Position numbers and translations under genes: made by a program
Shown here: positions 34,593-44,104 of the stretch, one piece after another
Layout: every line of letters begins with the position of its first letter
How positions within the stretch are numbered: the first letter of the stretch is position 1
Origin: Paractinoplanes durhamensis
Lineage (GTDB): Bacteria; Actinomycetota; Actinomycetes; Mycobacteriales; Micromonosporaceae
Direction: 5' to 3'
Length of the DNA stretch: 64,000 bases
Assembly: GCF_016862175.1 (NCBI RefSeq)
Contig: NZ_BOML01000022.1
Location: 162,055-226,054 of the forward strand
The notes under the pieces: generated by a model
What the model saw: only the letters and a program-made list of their open reading frames with translations
What the model was told of the DNA's origin: nothing
Database searches by the model: none

Positions 34593-35389
34593 GGGGGTGG
34601 CTGCGCGCCGGCGCCGGGGCGGCCGGGCTCATCGCGATCTGGTGGCTTCTGGCCGACACCGTCCTGAAGCATGTCGGTGCCGCCTCGGCCGACGGCGGCG
34701 GATCGATCCCCGACCCGGCCCGGGTCGTCTCCACCGCGGTCCGCGACGGCTTCTCGTTCTACGGCCCGAACGTCTCCCTGACCCTGCGCGAGGCGGTGAT
34801 CGGCTACGTCGGCGGCAACCTCATCGCGATCGCGCTGGCCGCGGCGGTGATGGTGGTCCGGCAGCTGGAGGGGATCGTCTCCCAGCTCGCGGTCGTCTCC
34901 TACTGCATCCCGATCGTGGCGATCGGCCCGATCCTGCGCATCCTGATCGACCCGCCGCAGAGCGGCGAGGTGGCCGGCACCGCGGTGTTCCTGGCCGGCA
35001 TGCTGGTCTTCTTCACCACGGTGGTCGGCGCGCTGCTCGGTCTCAAGGCGGCCGACAAGGCCACCCTGGACCTGGTCGCCGCGTACGGCGGGTCCCGCTG
35101 GCAGCAGCTCACCAAGGTGCGGATCATCGCGGCGATCCCCAGCATCCTGACCGCGCTGAAGGTCGCCGCCCCCTCGGCCTTCCTCGGCGCGGTGCTCGGC
35201 GAATACCTCGGCGGCGTCGACGTGGGTGTCGGGCCGGCCCTGATCAACGCCCAGCAGACCCTGCAGATCCCGCGGACCTGGGGCATCGCACTCGTCGCCG
35301 GGCTGGTCTCGCTGGCCGGCTATCTGATCGTGGCGCTGATCGGCCGGTTCGCCGCGCCGTGGGCGGCCGGAACGAAGGAGGGCCGATGA
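34589..35389 (+). CDS. ABC importer permease 1
   Basis: A 266-residue inner-membrane permease of the SsuC/TauC/ThiX type with about six helices. The coupling-loop region near the middle to C-terminal half reads [21 protein letters not shown], an EAA-like motif that contacts the ATPase. It ends in [23 protein letters not shown] 34589 overlaps the ATPase stop; the next permease overlaps by ATGA. Two different permease genes mean a heterodimeric channel. Confidence 0.9.
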   Translation: MRGWLRAGAGAAGLIAIWWLLADTVLKHVGAASADGGGSIPDPARVVSTAVRDGFSFYGPNVSLTLREAVIGYVGGNLIAIALAAAVMVVRQLEGIVSQLAVVSYCIPIVAIGPILRILIDPPQSGEVAGTAVFLAGMLVFFTTVVGALLGLKAADKATLDLVAAYGGSRWQQLTKVRIIAAIPSILTALKVAAPSAFLGAVLGEYLGGVDVGVGPALINAQQTLQIPRTWGIALVAGLVSLAGYLIVALIGRFAAPWAAGTKEGR

Positions 35390-36183
35390 CCGGCTTGCGC
35401 GTGGCGCGGGCCATCGGCCGCAGCACTGGCCGGGCCGCCATCTCGATCGTCGCGATCCTGGTGCTGTGGGTGGCCGGGCTGCGCGTCTTCGGGGTCCCCG
35501 CGTTCGTCGGCAAGAGCCCGATGGACGTCGTCGACTACTTCTTCACCCTGCCGAAGGCGGCGCAGAACCGGTCGGAGGCGGTGCACCTGCTCGGCGCGAC
35601 CCTCGCCGACTCGCTGATCGGGTTCGTCGCCGGCCTCGGCGTAGCGCTGCTCGTCGCGGCGTTGTTCCTGCTGGTCCGGCCGCTGGAGAGCGCGCTGCTG
35701 CCGATCGTGCTGCTGCTCCAGTCGGTGCCGCTGATCGCGATCGCGCCGATCCTGGTGCTGATCTTCGGCCGGAGCACCGCGACGGTCGCCGTGATGGGCG
35801 GCCTGGTGGTGCTCTTCCCGGCGCTGGTCAACATCACCTTCGGCCTGCGCAGCGCGCCGCGGGCCGCGATCGACCTGGCCACCGTCTACGGCGCCGGCCG
35901 CTGGCAGACGCTCCGCAAGATCGCGGTCCCGGCCGCGCTGCCGGCACTGTTCGCGGCGGTGCGCATCTCCGCACCGGGCGCGATCACCGGCGCCCTGATC
36001 GCCGAGTGGCTGGCCACCGGCAAGGGCATCGGGTACGCGATCGTCGCCGCCGTCGGCGAGTCGCAGATCGGCGCGGTATGGGCCCTGGCCGTGCTGATCA
36101 CCCTCGCGACGCTGCTGATCTACCAGGCGCTCGGCGTCGTCGAGTCGGCCGTGCTGGCCCGGATGGGATTCAGCCAGTCATGA
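35386..36183 (+). CDS. ABC importer permease 2
   Basis: A 265-residue partner permease with about six helices. The coupling loop reads TVYGAGRWQTLRKIAVPAALP, followed by GALIAEWLATGKGIGYAI, standard for this group. It pairs with the preceding permease. ATGA overlaps on both sides show that importer and thioesterase are produced as one unit. Confidence 0.9.
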   Translation: MTGLRVARAIGRSTGRAAISIVAILVLWVAGLRVFGVPAFVGKSPMDVVDYFFTLPKAAQNRSEAVHLLGATLADSLIGFVAGLGVALLVAALFLLVRPLESALLPIVLLLQSVPLIAIAPILVLIFGRSTATVAVMGGLVVLFPALVNITFGLRSAPRAAIDLATVYGAGRWQTLRKIAVPAALPALFAAVRISAPGAITGALIAEWLATGKGIGYAIVAAVGESQIGAVWALAVLITLATLLIYQALGVVESAVLARMGFSQS

Positions 36184-36602
36184 GTCCCGAGGAGACCGCC
36201 CGGCGATCGGCCGAGACCATGCTCGCCGCCGACCGAGCGGCCCGGTCGCTGGGCATCGAGCTTCGCAGTGTCGCCCCCGGCACCGGCGAGGTCTCCATGC
36301 TGGTCCGGCCGGACATGGCCAACGGCTGGGACATCTGCCACGGCGGCCTGATCGCGACGCTCGCCGACACGGCGTTCGCGGTCGCCTGCAACTCCTACGG
36401 CGTCCTGTCGCTCGCGGCCGGGTTCGACATCACCTTCCTCGAACCCGGCCGGATCGGCGACCACCTGCTGGCCCGCGCGCAGGAGCGAGCCCTGAAGGGC
36501 CGCACCGGGGTCTACGACGTCACCGTGTTCCGGCTGGGTACGGGCGAGCCGATCGCCGAGTTCCGCGGTCGCAGCCGGAACGTCGGCCGCCCGATCCTCT
36601 AA
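36180..36602 (+). CDS. PaaI-type acyl-CoA thioesterase
   Basis: A 140-residue hotdog-fold thioesterase. The signature GWDICHGGLIATLADTAFAVACNS matches PaaI, with probable catalytic Asp63. PaaI rescues CoA trapped as hydroxyphenylacetyl-CoA or similar aryl-CoA. Its presence at the end of the importer operon suggests that part of the pathway runs through CoA thioesters, in line with the CoA-acylating-type ALDH at 24291. It starts at an ATGA overlap with permease 2. Confidence 0.92.
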   Translation: MSPEETARRSAETMLAADRAARSLGIELRSVAPGTGEVSMLVRPDMANGWDICHGGLIATLADTAFAVACNSYGVLSLAAGFDITFLEPGRIGDHLLARAQERALKGRTGVYDVTVFRLGTGEPIAEFRGRSRNVGRPIL

Positions 36603-36611
36603 AGTTCCCTT

Positions 36612-37319
36612 GTGCTCGTCCTCGACCGGGAAGACCCCCTCGCGGTGACGGTCGCCGAGGCCATCCGCGGCGGCGACACCGGCACGCTGCGGCGGCTGCT
36701 GGCCGAGCAGCCCGGCCTGGCCACCGGCCGGATCGGCGAACGGACCCTGCTGCACGTGCTCACCGACTGGCCGGGCCACTTCCCGGACGGGCCGGCCATG
36801 GTGGCCGTGCTGGTCGAGGCCGGGGCCGACGTCAACGCCCGGTTCGCCGGAGCGCACACCGAGACGCCGCTGCACTGGGCGGCCAGCTGCGACGACGTCG
36901 GCGTGCTCGACGCGCTGCTGGACGCCGGCGCCGAGATCGACGCCCCGGGCGCGGTCATCGCCGGCGGCACCCCACTGGACGACGCGACCGCCTTCGCGCA
37001 GTGGCGGGCGGCGCGGCGCCTGGTCGAGCGCGGGGCGCGGACGACACTGTGGCACGCCGCGGCGCTGGGCCTGCTCGACCGCCTGGCGGCCTACTTCACC
37101 GAGACCACCCGCCCGGCGCCGGCCGCGGTCGACGAGGCGTTCTGGGGCGCCTGCCACGGCGGGCAACTGGCCGCCGCGCAGGTCCTGCTCGGCCACGGCG
37201 CCGACCTCAACGGGATCCCCGGCTGGGAACGGCTGACCCCGCTGGATGCGGCGACCCGCAGCGGCGCCGCCGACGTCGTCGCGTGGTTGCGCGATCAGGC
37301 GGCCAGGTCCAGTTCCTGA
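36612..37319 (+). CDS. Ankyrin-repeat protein
   Basis: A 235-residue protein with about five ankyrin repeats. Clear ones are MVAVLVEAGADVNARFAGAHTETPLHWAASCDD, LDALLDAGAEIDAPG and LAAAQVLLGHGADLNGIPGWERLTPLDAATRSG. It is a protein-binding module with no catalytic domain. It starts at GTG 36612, nine bases after the thioesterase, without a visible ribosome site, so it may or may not share that transcript. Its last 25 bases overlap the convergent DUF305 gene. Confidence 0.85.
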   Translation: MLVLDREDPLAVTVAEAIRGGDTGTLRRLLAEQPGLATGRIGERTLLHVLTDWPGHFPDGPAMVAVLVEAGADVNARFAGAHTETPLHWAASCDDVGVLDALLDAGAEIDAPGAVIAGGTPLDDATAFAQWRAARRLVERGARTTLWHAAALGLLDRLAAYFTETTRPAPAAVDEAFWGACHGGQLAAAQVLLGHGADLNGIPGWERLTPLDAATRSGAADVVAWLRDQAARSSS

Positions 37320-37975
37320 ATGCGGCGGATCTCGCTGCTCTGCTCGACCGCCATCTCGCCGGCCACCTCGCGCAGCCGCTCGTCGCTGCCGCCGCCCAGG
37401 ACGTCGCCGGCCATCTGGACGGCGCCTTGGTGGTGGGCGGTCATCATGGTCGCGAAGCGGCGGTCGAAGGCCGGCCCGCTCAGACCGGCCAGGGCGGTCA
37501 GGTCGGCCGCGCTCTGCATGCCCGGCATGCCGGTGTGGTCGTGCCCCGGGTCGCTCTCCGGGAGGCCCCGATCCCGCAGCCAGGCCCGCATCCAGGCCAC
37601 CTCGGGGCCCTGGGCCGCGCCGATCCGGCCGGCCAGCGCGCGCAGCTGATCGTCGCCGGCCCGCGTGCCGGCCAGCGACGCCATCTCGATCGCCTGTCCG
37701 TGGTGGACGATCATCATCTGGACGAACGTGGTGTCGATCACGTTGTAGGTCGACCCGTCCGGCGCCGCCACCTTGTCGGAGTCGCTGACCCGGGCGGATT
37801 CGCCGGGGCGGCCGGGCAGCACGACGCGGACCGCCGGGCTGGAAGCCGAGGCCGAGGCCGCCGAAGACCTGGGCGCCGCCGCCGATCCGCCCGCGCCGGC
37901 CCTTGCCGCGACCGCTAATCCGGCTGCCGCCGCGACCGCGAGTCCGGCGATAACAATCGATGATCGTCGAATCAC
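37295..37975 (-). CDS. Exported DUF305 protein
   Basis: A protein of about 226 residues from GTG 37975; an in-frame ATG at 38047 is less likely because it would overlap the divergent gene. An N-terminal hydrophobic segment (IVIAGLAVAAAAGLAVAA) and a Ser/Ala linker precede a helical domain. That domain has two ferritin-like His motifs: MMIVHHGQAIEMASLA and MMTAHHQGAVQMAGDVL. DUF305 proteins are exported and often linked to metal (copper) handling. The Met-rich HDHTGMPGMQSA loop supports metal binding. It is divergent from the LVIVD gene over a gap of 53 bp. Confidence 0.88.
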   Translation of the reverse strand: MIRRSSIVIAGLAVAAAAGLAVAARAGAGGSAAAPRSSAASASASSPAVRVVLPGRPGESARVSDSDKVAAPDGSTYNVIDTTFVQMMIVHHGQAIEMASLAGTRAGDDQLRALAGRIGAAQGPEVAWMRAWLRDRGLPESDPGHDHTGMPGMQSAADLTALAGLSGPAFDRRFATMMTAHHQGAVQMAGDVLGGGSDERLREVAGEMAVEQSSEIRRIQELDLAA

Positions 37976-38028
37976 TCCGCTACTGTACCGACTTAAGCGA
38001 ATACTTACTGTTATTCGGAAGGAGCTGT

Positions 38029-39420
<1,392 letters not shown>

Positions 39421-39426
39421 ATTTCC

Positions 39427-39465
39427 GGGGCCCGGCTTCCGTCCGTACGCGGAAAGCCGGGCCCC
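39427..39465. terminator. Strong bidirectional terminator
   Basis: GGGGCCCGGCTT (39427-39438) and AAGCCGGGCCCC (39454-39465) form a perfect 12-bp stem with a 15-nt loop. It lies between the LVIVD gene (+) and the sigma-partner gene (-), which converge here. Confidence 0.85.
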
Positions 39466-39471
39466 CGCTTC

Positions 39472-40185
39472 CTATCGCCCGCTCGAGATCGCCACGGTCG
39501 GCAGCACCGACGACGGCGGGCCGGACGGGCCGAACGTGGTCCGGCCGGTCGCGCTGAGGAACTCGAAGGCGAAGCCGGCCTGGCCGGCCGATCGGGCGTC
39601 ACCGGCGGCGGAGATCCGCAGGCTGTCCCACTTCGGCTGGCGGATCGTCAGGGTGAGCGGCGTGGCGTCGTGCTCGGCGCAGGTCGCGGTGCCCTGGCCC
39701 AGCACCGTGTTGCCCCTGTCGCCCTGCTTGACCACGACGTCGACCGAGCCTTCCCCGACGCAGTAGAAGTGGAACGTGTAGGTGTCGGCCGGCATGTCGT
39801 TCATCCGGTTCTCGTAGGACGCGGCGACCACCGCGGCGGTCGCGTTGATCGACGTCGGGGTCTTGTCGCGGTCGGCGAGCAGCTCGCCGGCCGCCTGCAT
39901 CCGGTCGAACGCCGGCCCGGACGGCTCCGGCATCACCGGCACGTCCGACGCCGAGACGCTGGGCAGGGTGGGGTCACCCACGTCGTATTCGGTGCCGGAG
40001 CCCGGATACAGCGCCACGCCCGCGCCGAGCAGCACGGTGGCGACCGCGGCCCCGGTGCCGACGAGTGCGGTTGTCCCGCGCCGGCGGCGTACGGTGGCTC
40101 GAATTTGCGGCGTGCCCGGCGGGACGATCTCGCTCAGGGTGGTGGTGCGCAGGTCCTTGAAGAGCTTCTCGAGTTCGTCGGTCAT
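39472..40185 (-). CDS. Membrane partner of the SigE-family sigma factor (putative anti-sigma)
   Basis: A 237-residue protein. Residues 1-36 are cytoplasmic with a basic RRRRG patch. One transmembrane helix is at about 38-60, and an extracellular domain follows. Its ATG (40185) overlaps the sigma stop by four bases. This topology and position are standard for proteins that hold an ECF sigma factor at the membrane. No zinc-binding anti-sigma motif is visible, so the role is inferred from context. Confidence 0.75.
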   Translation of the reverse strand: MTDELEKLFKDLRTTTLSEIVPPGTPQIRATVRRRRGTTALVGTGAAVATVLLGAGVALYPGSGTEYDVGDPTLPSVSASDVPVMPEPSGPAFDRMQAAGELLADRDKTPTSINATAAVVAASYENRMNDMPADTYTFHFYCVGEGSVDVVVKQGDRGNTVLGQGTATCAEHDATPLTLTIRQPKWDSLRISAAGDARSAGQAGFAFEFLSATGRTTFGPSGPPSSVLPTVAISSGR

Positions 40186-40730
40186 CGCGGGTCCTCCGAT
40201 TCGGCGAGATCGAGCTGGGCGGCCAGGGCCGTGCGGGCCCGGTGCAACCAGGACTTCACAGTTCCCTCGGCGACGCCCAGCCGGTCGGCGATCTCGGCGA
40301 CCGACTGGTCGGCGAGGTAATGCAGCACGACCGCGCGGCGGTGATGGTCGGGGAGGGTGGCCAGGGCCGCGATCAGCGCGACCCGTTCCGGGCCGGGCCC
40401 GTCGATCTGCGGCTCGGCCGGCCGCTGGCGGCGCAGGAAACGGCCGGCGGTGCGCTTGCGGCGCCATCCGTTGATGGCCAGATTCCAGGCGACCCGGCGC
40501 ACCCAGGCGACCGGGTCGTCGTAGCGGGACATGGTGCGCCACTTCGCGTACGCCCGGCAGAACGCCTCCTGGACGACGTCCTGGGCCTCCTGCCGATCCC
40601 CGAAGTAGGCATAGAGCTGCACGGTGAGGTCGCCGTAGTGCGCGGCATAGATCTCGTCGAAGGACGATGTCTCGTTCGGCACGGCGGGCAGCGCCTCCGG
40701 TCTCGTTCCGGCGATTGCTGTCACGGCCAC
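40182..40730 (-). CDS. SigE-family ECF sigma factor
   Basis: A sigma factor of about 182 residues from GTG 40730; GTG 40724 and ATG 40775 are alternatives in the same frame, and none has a clear ribosome site. Region 2 reads FDEIYAAHYGDLTVQLYAYFGDRQEAQDVVQEAFCRAYAKW. Region 4 reads LPDHHRRAVVLHYLADQSVAEIADRLGVAEGTVKSWLHRARTAL. The sequence falls in the actinobacterial SigE-family type. It is co-transcribed with the membrane partner that follows. Confidence 0.9.
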   Translation of the reverse strand: MAVTAIAGTRPEALPAVPNETSSFDEIYAAHYGDLTVQLYAYFGDRQEAQDVVQEAFCRAYAKWRTMSRYDDPVAWVRRVAWNLAINGWRRKRTAGRFLRRQRPAEPQIDGPGPERVALIAALATLPDHHRRAVVLHYLADQSVAEIADRLGVAEGTVKSWLHRARTALAAQLDLAESEDPR

Positions 40731-40800
40731 TACACACCCGGACCGGTCACAGGGTTGCACACGACTTCCCGGCATGGCTTTTCATAACGACTTTTCAGCG

Positions 40801-40852
40801 GGCAATTGTGTTCCGAAAGTATCGATCTGCCCCCGAACTTTCCGCAATTGCC
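40801..40852. promoter_or_regulatory. Nested inverted repeat upstream of the sugar ABC operon
   Basis: GGCAATTG (40801-40808) and CAATTGCC (40845-40852) are perfect 8-bp arms. Inside them lie CCGAAAGT (40813-40820) and CGAACTTTCCG (40834-40844), an inner inverted pair. Further ACTTTCG/CGAAAAGT-like copies occur at 40909-40917 and 40933-40947, close to the solute-binding-protein start. The layout suggests a regulator that binds two or more half-sites. Confidence 0.5.
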
Positions 40853-40985
40853 ATTGACGGCAAACGGTCTTGACCGACCAGACATACGGCCGTAACGTGC
40901 GCTTGCAGCCGAAAAGTGGCGAGGATCAATGTCCGCAACTTTCGCTGCTTCCTATTCCGTGAATTGCCTGGAAGGGAGATCCGTG

Positions 40986-42281
40986 ATGTCGTCGATCCGG
41001 TTCAATAGACGAACGTTCCTGGAGTTCGCCGGCGCCGGCGCCGCGGCTGCGGTCCTCGGCGGCTGCAGTGACGGCGAGGGCGAGTCGTCCACCGGGACCA
41101 GGGCGATCCGCTGGTGGCACATCGCCAACACCGACCCGATGCTCTCGCAGTGGGCCGCCATGGCGAGCCGCTTCGAGACCGCTCACCCGGGCGTGAAATT
41201 CAAGATCACTCCACTGGAGAACGAGGCGTTCAAGACCAAGCTGACCACCAACATCCAGGCCGGCGACCCGCCGGACATCTTCCACACCTGGGGTGGCGGG
41301 GTGCTCTTCCAGCAGGCCGAGGCGGGCATGGTCAAGGACCTCACCGCGGACGTCGGCGGCTGGAAGGACACCCTGATCCCGACCGCGCTCGACGCCTACA
41401 GCAGCGGCGGGAAGACCTACGCGTCCGCGGTGGACACCGGGATGGTCGGGTTCTGGTACAACAAGGAGCTCTTCGCCCGGGCCGGCGTCAACGCCCCGCC
41501 GGCCACCTGGGCCGACTATCTCGACGCCGTGCGCCGGTTGAAGGCCGCGGGCACCACCCCGATCGCCCTCGCCGGCAAGGAGAAGTGGCCGGGCCACTAC
41601 TACTGGGCCTACCTGGCGATGCGGGTCGGCGGTCTGGACGCCCTGCGGCAGGCCGCCGCCGACAAGAACTTCAGCACGCCGGACTTCGTGGCGGCCGGCA
41701 CCCGGCTGGCCGAGCTGGTGGCGTTGCAGCCGTTCCAGACCGGGTTCCTGGCGGCCGGCTACTCCACCGCCGACGGGCAGGCGGCCACGGTCGGCAACGG
41801 CAAGGCCGCGATGGAGCTGATGGGCCAGTGGGCGCCGGTGGTGCAGCGGGACAACTCGGCCGGCAAGAAAGGCCTCGGCGACAAGCTCGGCTTCTTCGCC
41901 TTCCCCGCGGTCGACGGCGGCAAGGGGCAGGGGACGGACGTGTTCGGCGGTGGCGGCGGGTTCGCCGTCGGCAAGGACGCGCCACCGGAGGCGATCGAGT
42001 TCCTCAAGTTCATCGCGCAGCCCGAGAACGCCCGGATCGAGGCCAAGACGGCGGGAGTGCTGCCGGTCGTCGCCGCGGCCGGGGACGCGGTGACCGACCC
42101 CAACCTCAAACTGGTCGGCAAGGCGCTGGCCGCGTCCACTGGCTTCCAGCTCTACCTCGACCAGGCCTACGCGCCGGCCGTCGGCCAGCAGGTCAACGAC
42201 AGCGTGGCCGAGCTGCTGGCCGGGAAGGCGACGCCGGAGAAGGTCGCCCAGGCGATCACCACCGCGGCGAAGCAGGGCTGA
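40986..42281 (+). CDS. Sugar ABC transporter substrate-binding lipoprotein (Tat-type signal)
   Basis: A 431-residue extracellular solute-binding protein of the carbohydrate family. ATG 40986 has GGGAG about seven bases upstream. The N-terminus is a twin-arginine lipoprotein signal: NRRTFLEF, then a hydrophobic run and lipobox LGGC (Cys27). The mature protein begins IRWWHIANTDPMLSQWAAMASRFETAHPGV, typical of oligosaccharide binders. The neighbouring xylanase and arabinanase genes suggest xylo- or arabino-oligosaccharides. No ATPase gene is present in this operon, so a shared MsiK-type ATPase is probably used. Confidence 0.9.
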   Translation: MSSIRFNRRTFLEFAGAGAAAAVLGGCSDGEGESSTGTRAIRWWHIANTDPMLSQWAAMASRFETAHPGVKFKITPLENEAFKTKLTTNIQAGDPPDIFHTWGGGVLFQQAEAGMVKDLTADVGGWKDTLIPTALDAYSSGGKTYASAVDTGMVGFWYNKELFARAGVNAPPATWADYLDAVRRLKAAGTTPIALAGKEKWPGHYYWAYLAMRVGGLDALRQAAADKNFSTPDFVAAGTRLAELVALQPFQTGFLAAGYSTADGQAATVGNGKAAMELMGQWAPVVQRDNSAGKKGLGDKLGFFAFPAVDGGKGQGTDVFGGGGGFAVGKDAPPEAIEFLKFIAQPENARIEAKTAGVLPVVAAAGDAVTDPNLKLVGKALAASTGFQLYLDQAYAPAVGQQVNDSVAELLAGKATPEKVAQAITTAAKQG

Positions 42282-42286
42282 CCGCG

Positions 42287-43219
42287 GTGCTCACCGACGA
42301 GCGACGGCCGGCTCCGGCCGCGATACCGCCGCCGGCCGAGGCCGTCCGCCGGCGGCGCCGTCCCTGGCCGACCGTGGCGCTGTTCCTGAGCCCGGCGCTG
42401 TTCCTCTTCGGACTCCTGGTGCTCACCCCGATCGTGGTGGCCGCCTACGCCAGCTTCTTCAACTGGAACGGCTTCGGCGCGCCCAGCAACTTCGTCGGGC
42501 TGGACAACTTCCGGCGCCTGCTCACCGACGAGATCTTCGTCGGCGACCTGCGCCGTACGCTGCTGCTGATCACCCTGTCGCTGGGCATTCAGATCCCGAT
42601 CTCGCTGGCCCTGGCGATGCTGCTCAACGAGCCGCTGCGCGGCCGCCGGGTCTACCGGATGCTGTTCTTCGCGCCCTACGTGCTGTCCGAAGTGGTGACC
42701 GCGGTCCTGTTCACGATGGTCTTCTCGCCCAATCAGGGCCTGATCGCCGGGACCTGGCTCGCCGACACCGACACCGTGATGTATGCGCTGTTCTTCGTGA
42801 TCTCGTGGAAGTACTTCGGCTTCCACACGATCCTCTACCTGGCCGGCCGGCAGAGCATCCCGCCGGAGCTGCACGACGCGGCCGCGATGGACGGTGCCGG
42901 GCCGTGGCAGGCCTTCCGGCACATCACCCTGCCGCTTCTCGGCCCGACCATCCGGATCAGCGTGTTCCTGTCCGTTCTCGGGACGATCCAGCTCTTCGAC
43001 ATGGTCTGGGTGCTGACCGGCGGCGGGCCGATCCGATCCTCGGAAACCCTGGCCGTGACGATGTTCCAGGAGGGCTTCAAGCGGTACCACGTGGGCTACG
43101 CCAGCGCGATCAGCATGGTCATCTTCCTGATCAGCGTCACCTTCGGCCTGCTGTACCAGCGGTTCGTGCTGCGCCGCGACCTCGAGGGCGCGGTCACCAC
43201 GATGGGGGACCAGCGATGA
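42287..43219 (+). CDS. Sugar ABC transporter permease 1
   Basis: A 310-residue permease of the MalF/UgpA type, from GTG 42287 a few bases after the binding-protein stop. It has six main helices and the coupling loop PPELHDAAAMDGAGPWQAFRHITLPLL (EAA-type motif). The C-terminal part GGGPIRSSETLAVTMFQEGF is characteristic. Its stop overlaps the next start. Confidence 0.9.
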   Translation: MLTDERRPAPAAIPPPAEAVRRRRRPWPTVALFLSPALFLFGLLVLTPIVVAAYASFFNWNGFGAPSNFVGLDNFRRLLTDEIFVGDLRRTLLLITLSLGIQIPISLALAMLLNEPLRGRRVYRMLFFAPYVLSEVVTAVLFTMVFSPNQGLIAGTWLADTDTVMYALFFVISWKYFGFHTILYLAGRQSIPPELHDAAAMDGAGPWQAFRHITLPLLGPTIRISVFLSVLGTIQLFDMVWVLTGGGPIRSSETLAVTMFQEGFKRYHVGYASAISMVIFLISVTFGLLYQRFVLRRDLEGAVTTMGDQR

Positions 43220-44040
43220 TGACCCGGACCCGTTCCGCGGCCCTGCACACGACCAGCCTCGTCGTCGGTGCCGCCGTCGTGGTGCCGATCGTCTTCGGCA
43301 TCCTCGGCGGGTTCAAGGACAACGGCCAGCTGTTCACCAACCCGTTCGGGCTGCCCGACCCGTGGCTGCCCGGCAACTACCTCGACGCGCTCCGCTCGAC
43401 GGCGTTCTGGCAGCAGGCGGCCAACAGTGTCGTCATCGCCGTGGCCAGCACGGCCCTGGTGGTGGGGGTCGGCGCGATGGCCGCGTTCATCTTCGCGCGC
43501 TTCGCCTTCCCCGGCCGGGAGTTCCTGTTCACGCTGTTCGCGATCGGGCTGATGTTCCCGTTCGCGGTCGCCATCCTCCCGCTGTTCGTGCTGCTGCGCG
43601 GCATGAACCTGCTCGGCAATCCGCTCGGCGTCATCCTCCCGCAGGTGGCGTTCGGCCTGCCGATCACGATCGTCATCCTGCGCAGCTTCTTCCGCACCAT
43701 CCCGGCCGAGGTCGAGGAGTCGGCGGTGCTCGACGGGTGCGGACCGTTCCGGTTCTTCTGGCGCATCCTGCTGCCGATGGCCCGGCCCGCCCTCGGCACC
43801 GTCTCGGTGCTCGCCGTCGTCGGCAGCTGGAACAACTACCTGCTGCCGCTGATCGTCTTCAACGACTCCCGCTGGTGGACGCTGCCGCTGGGCGTGCAGC
43901 AGTTCCAGTCGCAGTACTCGGCCGACACGGCCCGCATCCTCGCCTACGTCACGCTCGCCATGCTGCCCTCCCTGATCTGCTACGCGCTCGCCGAGCGTCA
44001 GCTGATCGGCGGCCTGACCAGCGGCCTCGGCAAGGGCTGA
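43216..44040 (+). CDS. Sugar ABC transporter permease 2
   Basis: A 274-residue permease of the MalG/UgpE type with six helices and the coupling loop PAEVEESAVLDGCGPFRFFWRILLPM. ATG 43216 overlaps the stop of permease 1. A second ATG directly follows at 43219. It completes the membrane channel of the importer. A GC-rich hairpin lies just after the gene. Confidence 0.9.
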   Translation: MMTRTRSAALHTTSLVVGAAVVVPIVFGILGGFKDNGQLFTNPFGLPDPWLPGNYLDALRSTAFWQQAANSVVIAVASTALVVGVGAMAAFIFARFAFPGREFLFTLFAIGLMFPFAVAILPLFVLLRGMNLLGNPLGVILPQVAFGLPITIVILRSFFRTIPAEVEESAVLDGCGPFRFFWRILLPMARPALGTVSVLAVVGSWNNYLLPLIVFNDSRWWTLPLGVQQFQSQYSADTARILAYVTLAMLPSLICYALAERQLIGGLTSGLGKG

Positions 44041-44048
44041 CCCGTCCC

Positions 44049-44079
44049 CTCGCCGGCCCGGCTCCCCGGGGCCGGCGAG
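44049..44079. terminator. Hairpin after the sugar ABC operon
   Basis: CTCGCCGGCC (44049-44058) and GGCCGGCGAG (44070-44079) form a perfect 10-bp stem with an 11-nt loop, nine bases after the permease stop. It probably separates the importer transcript from the PaaX-like gene. Confidence 0.7.
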
Positions 44080-44104
44080 CTCCCCATCGCCGAATCGAGG
44101 CATC

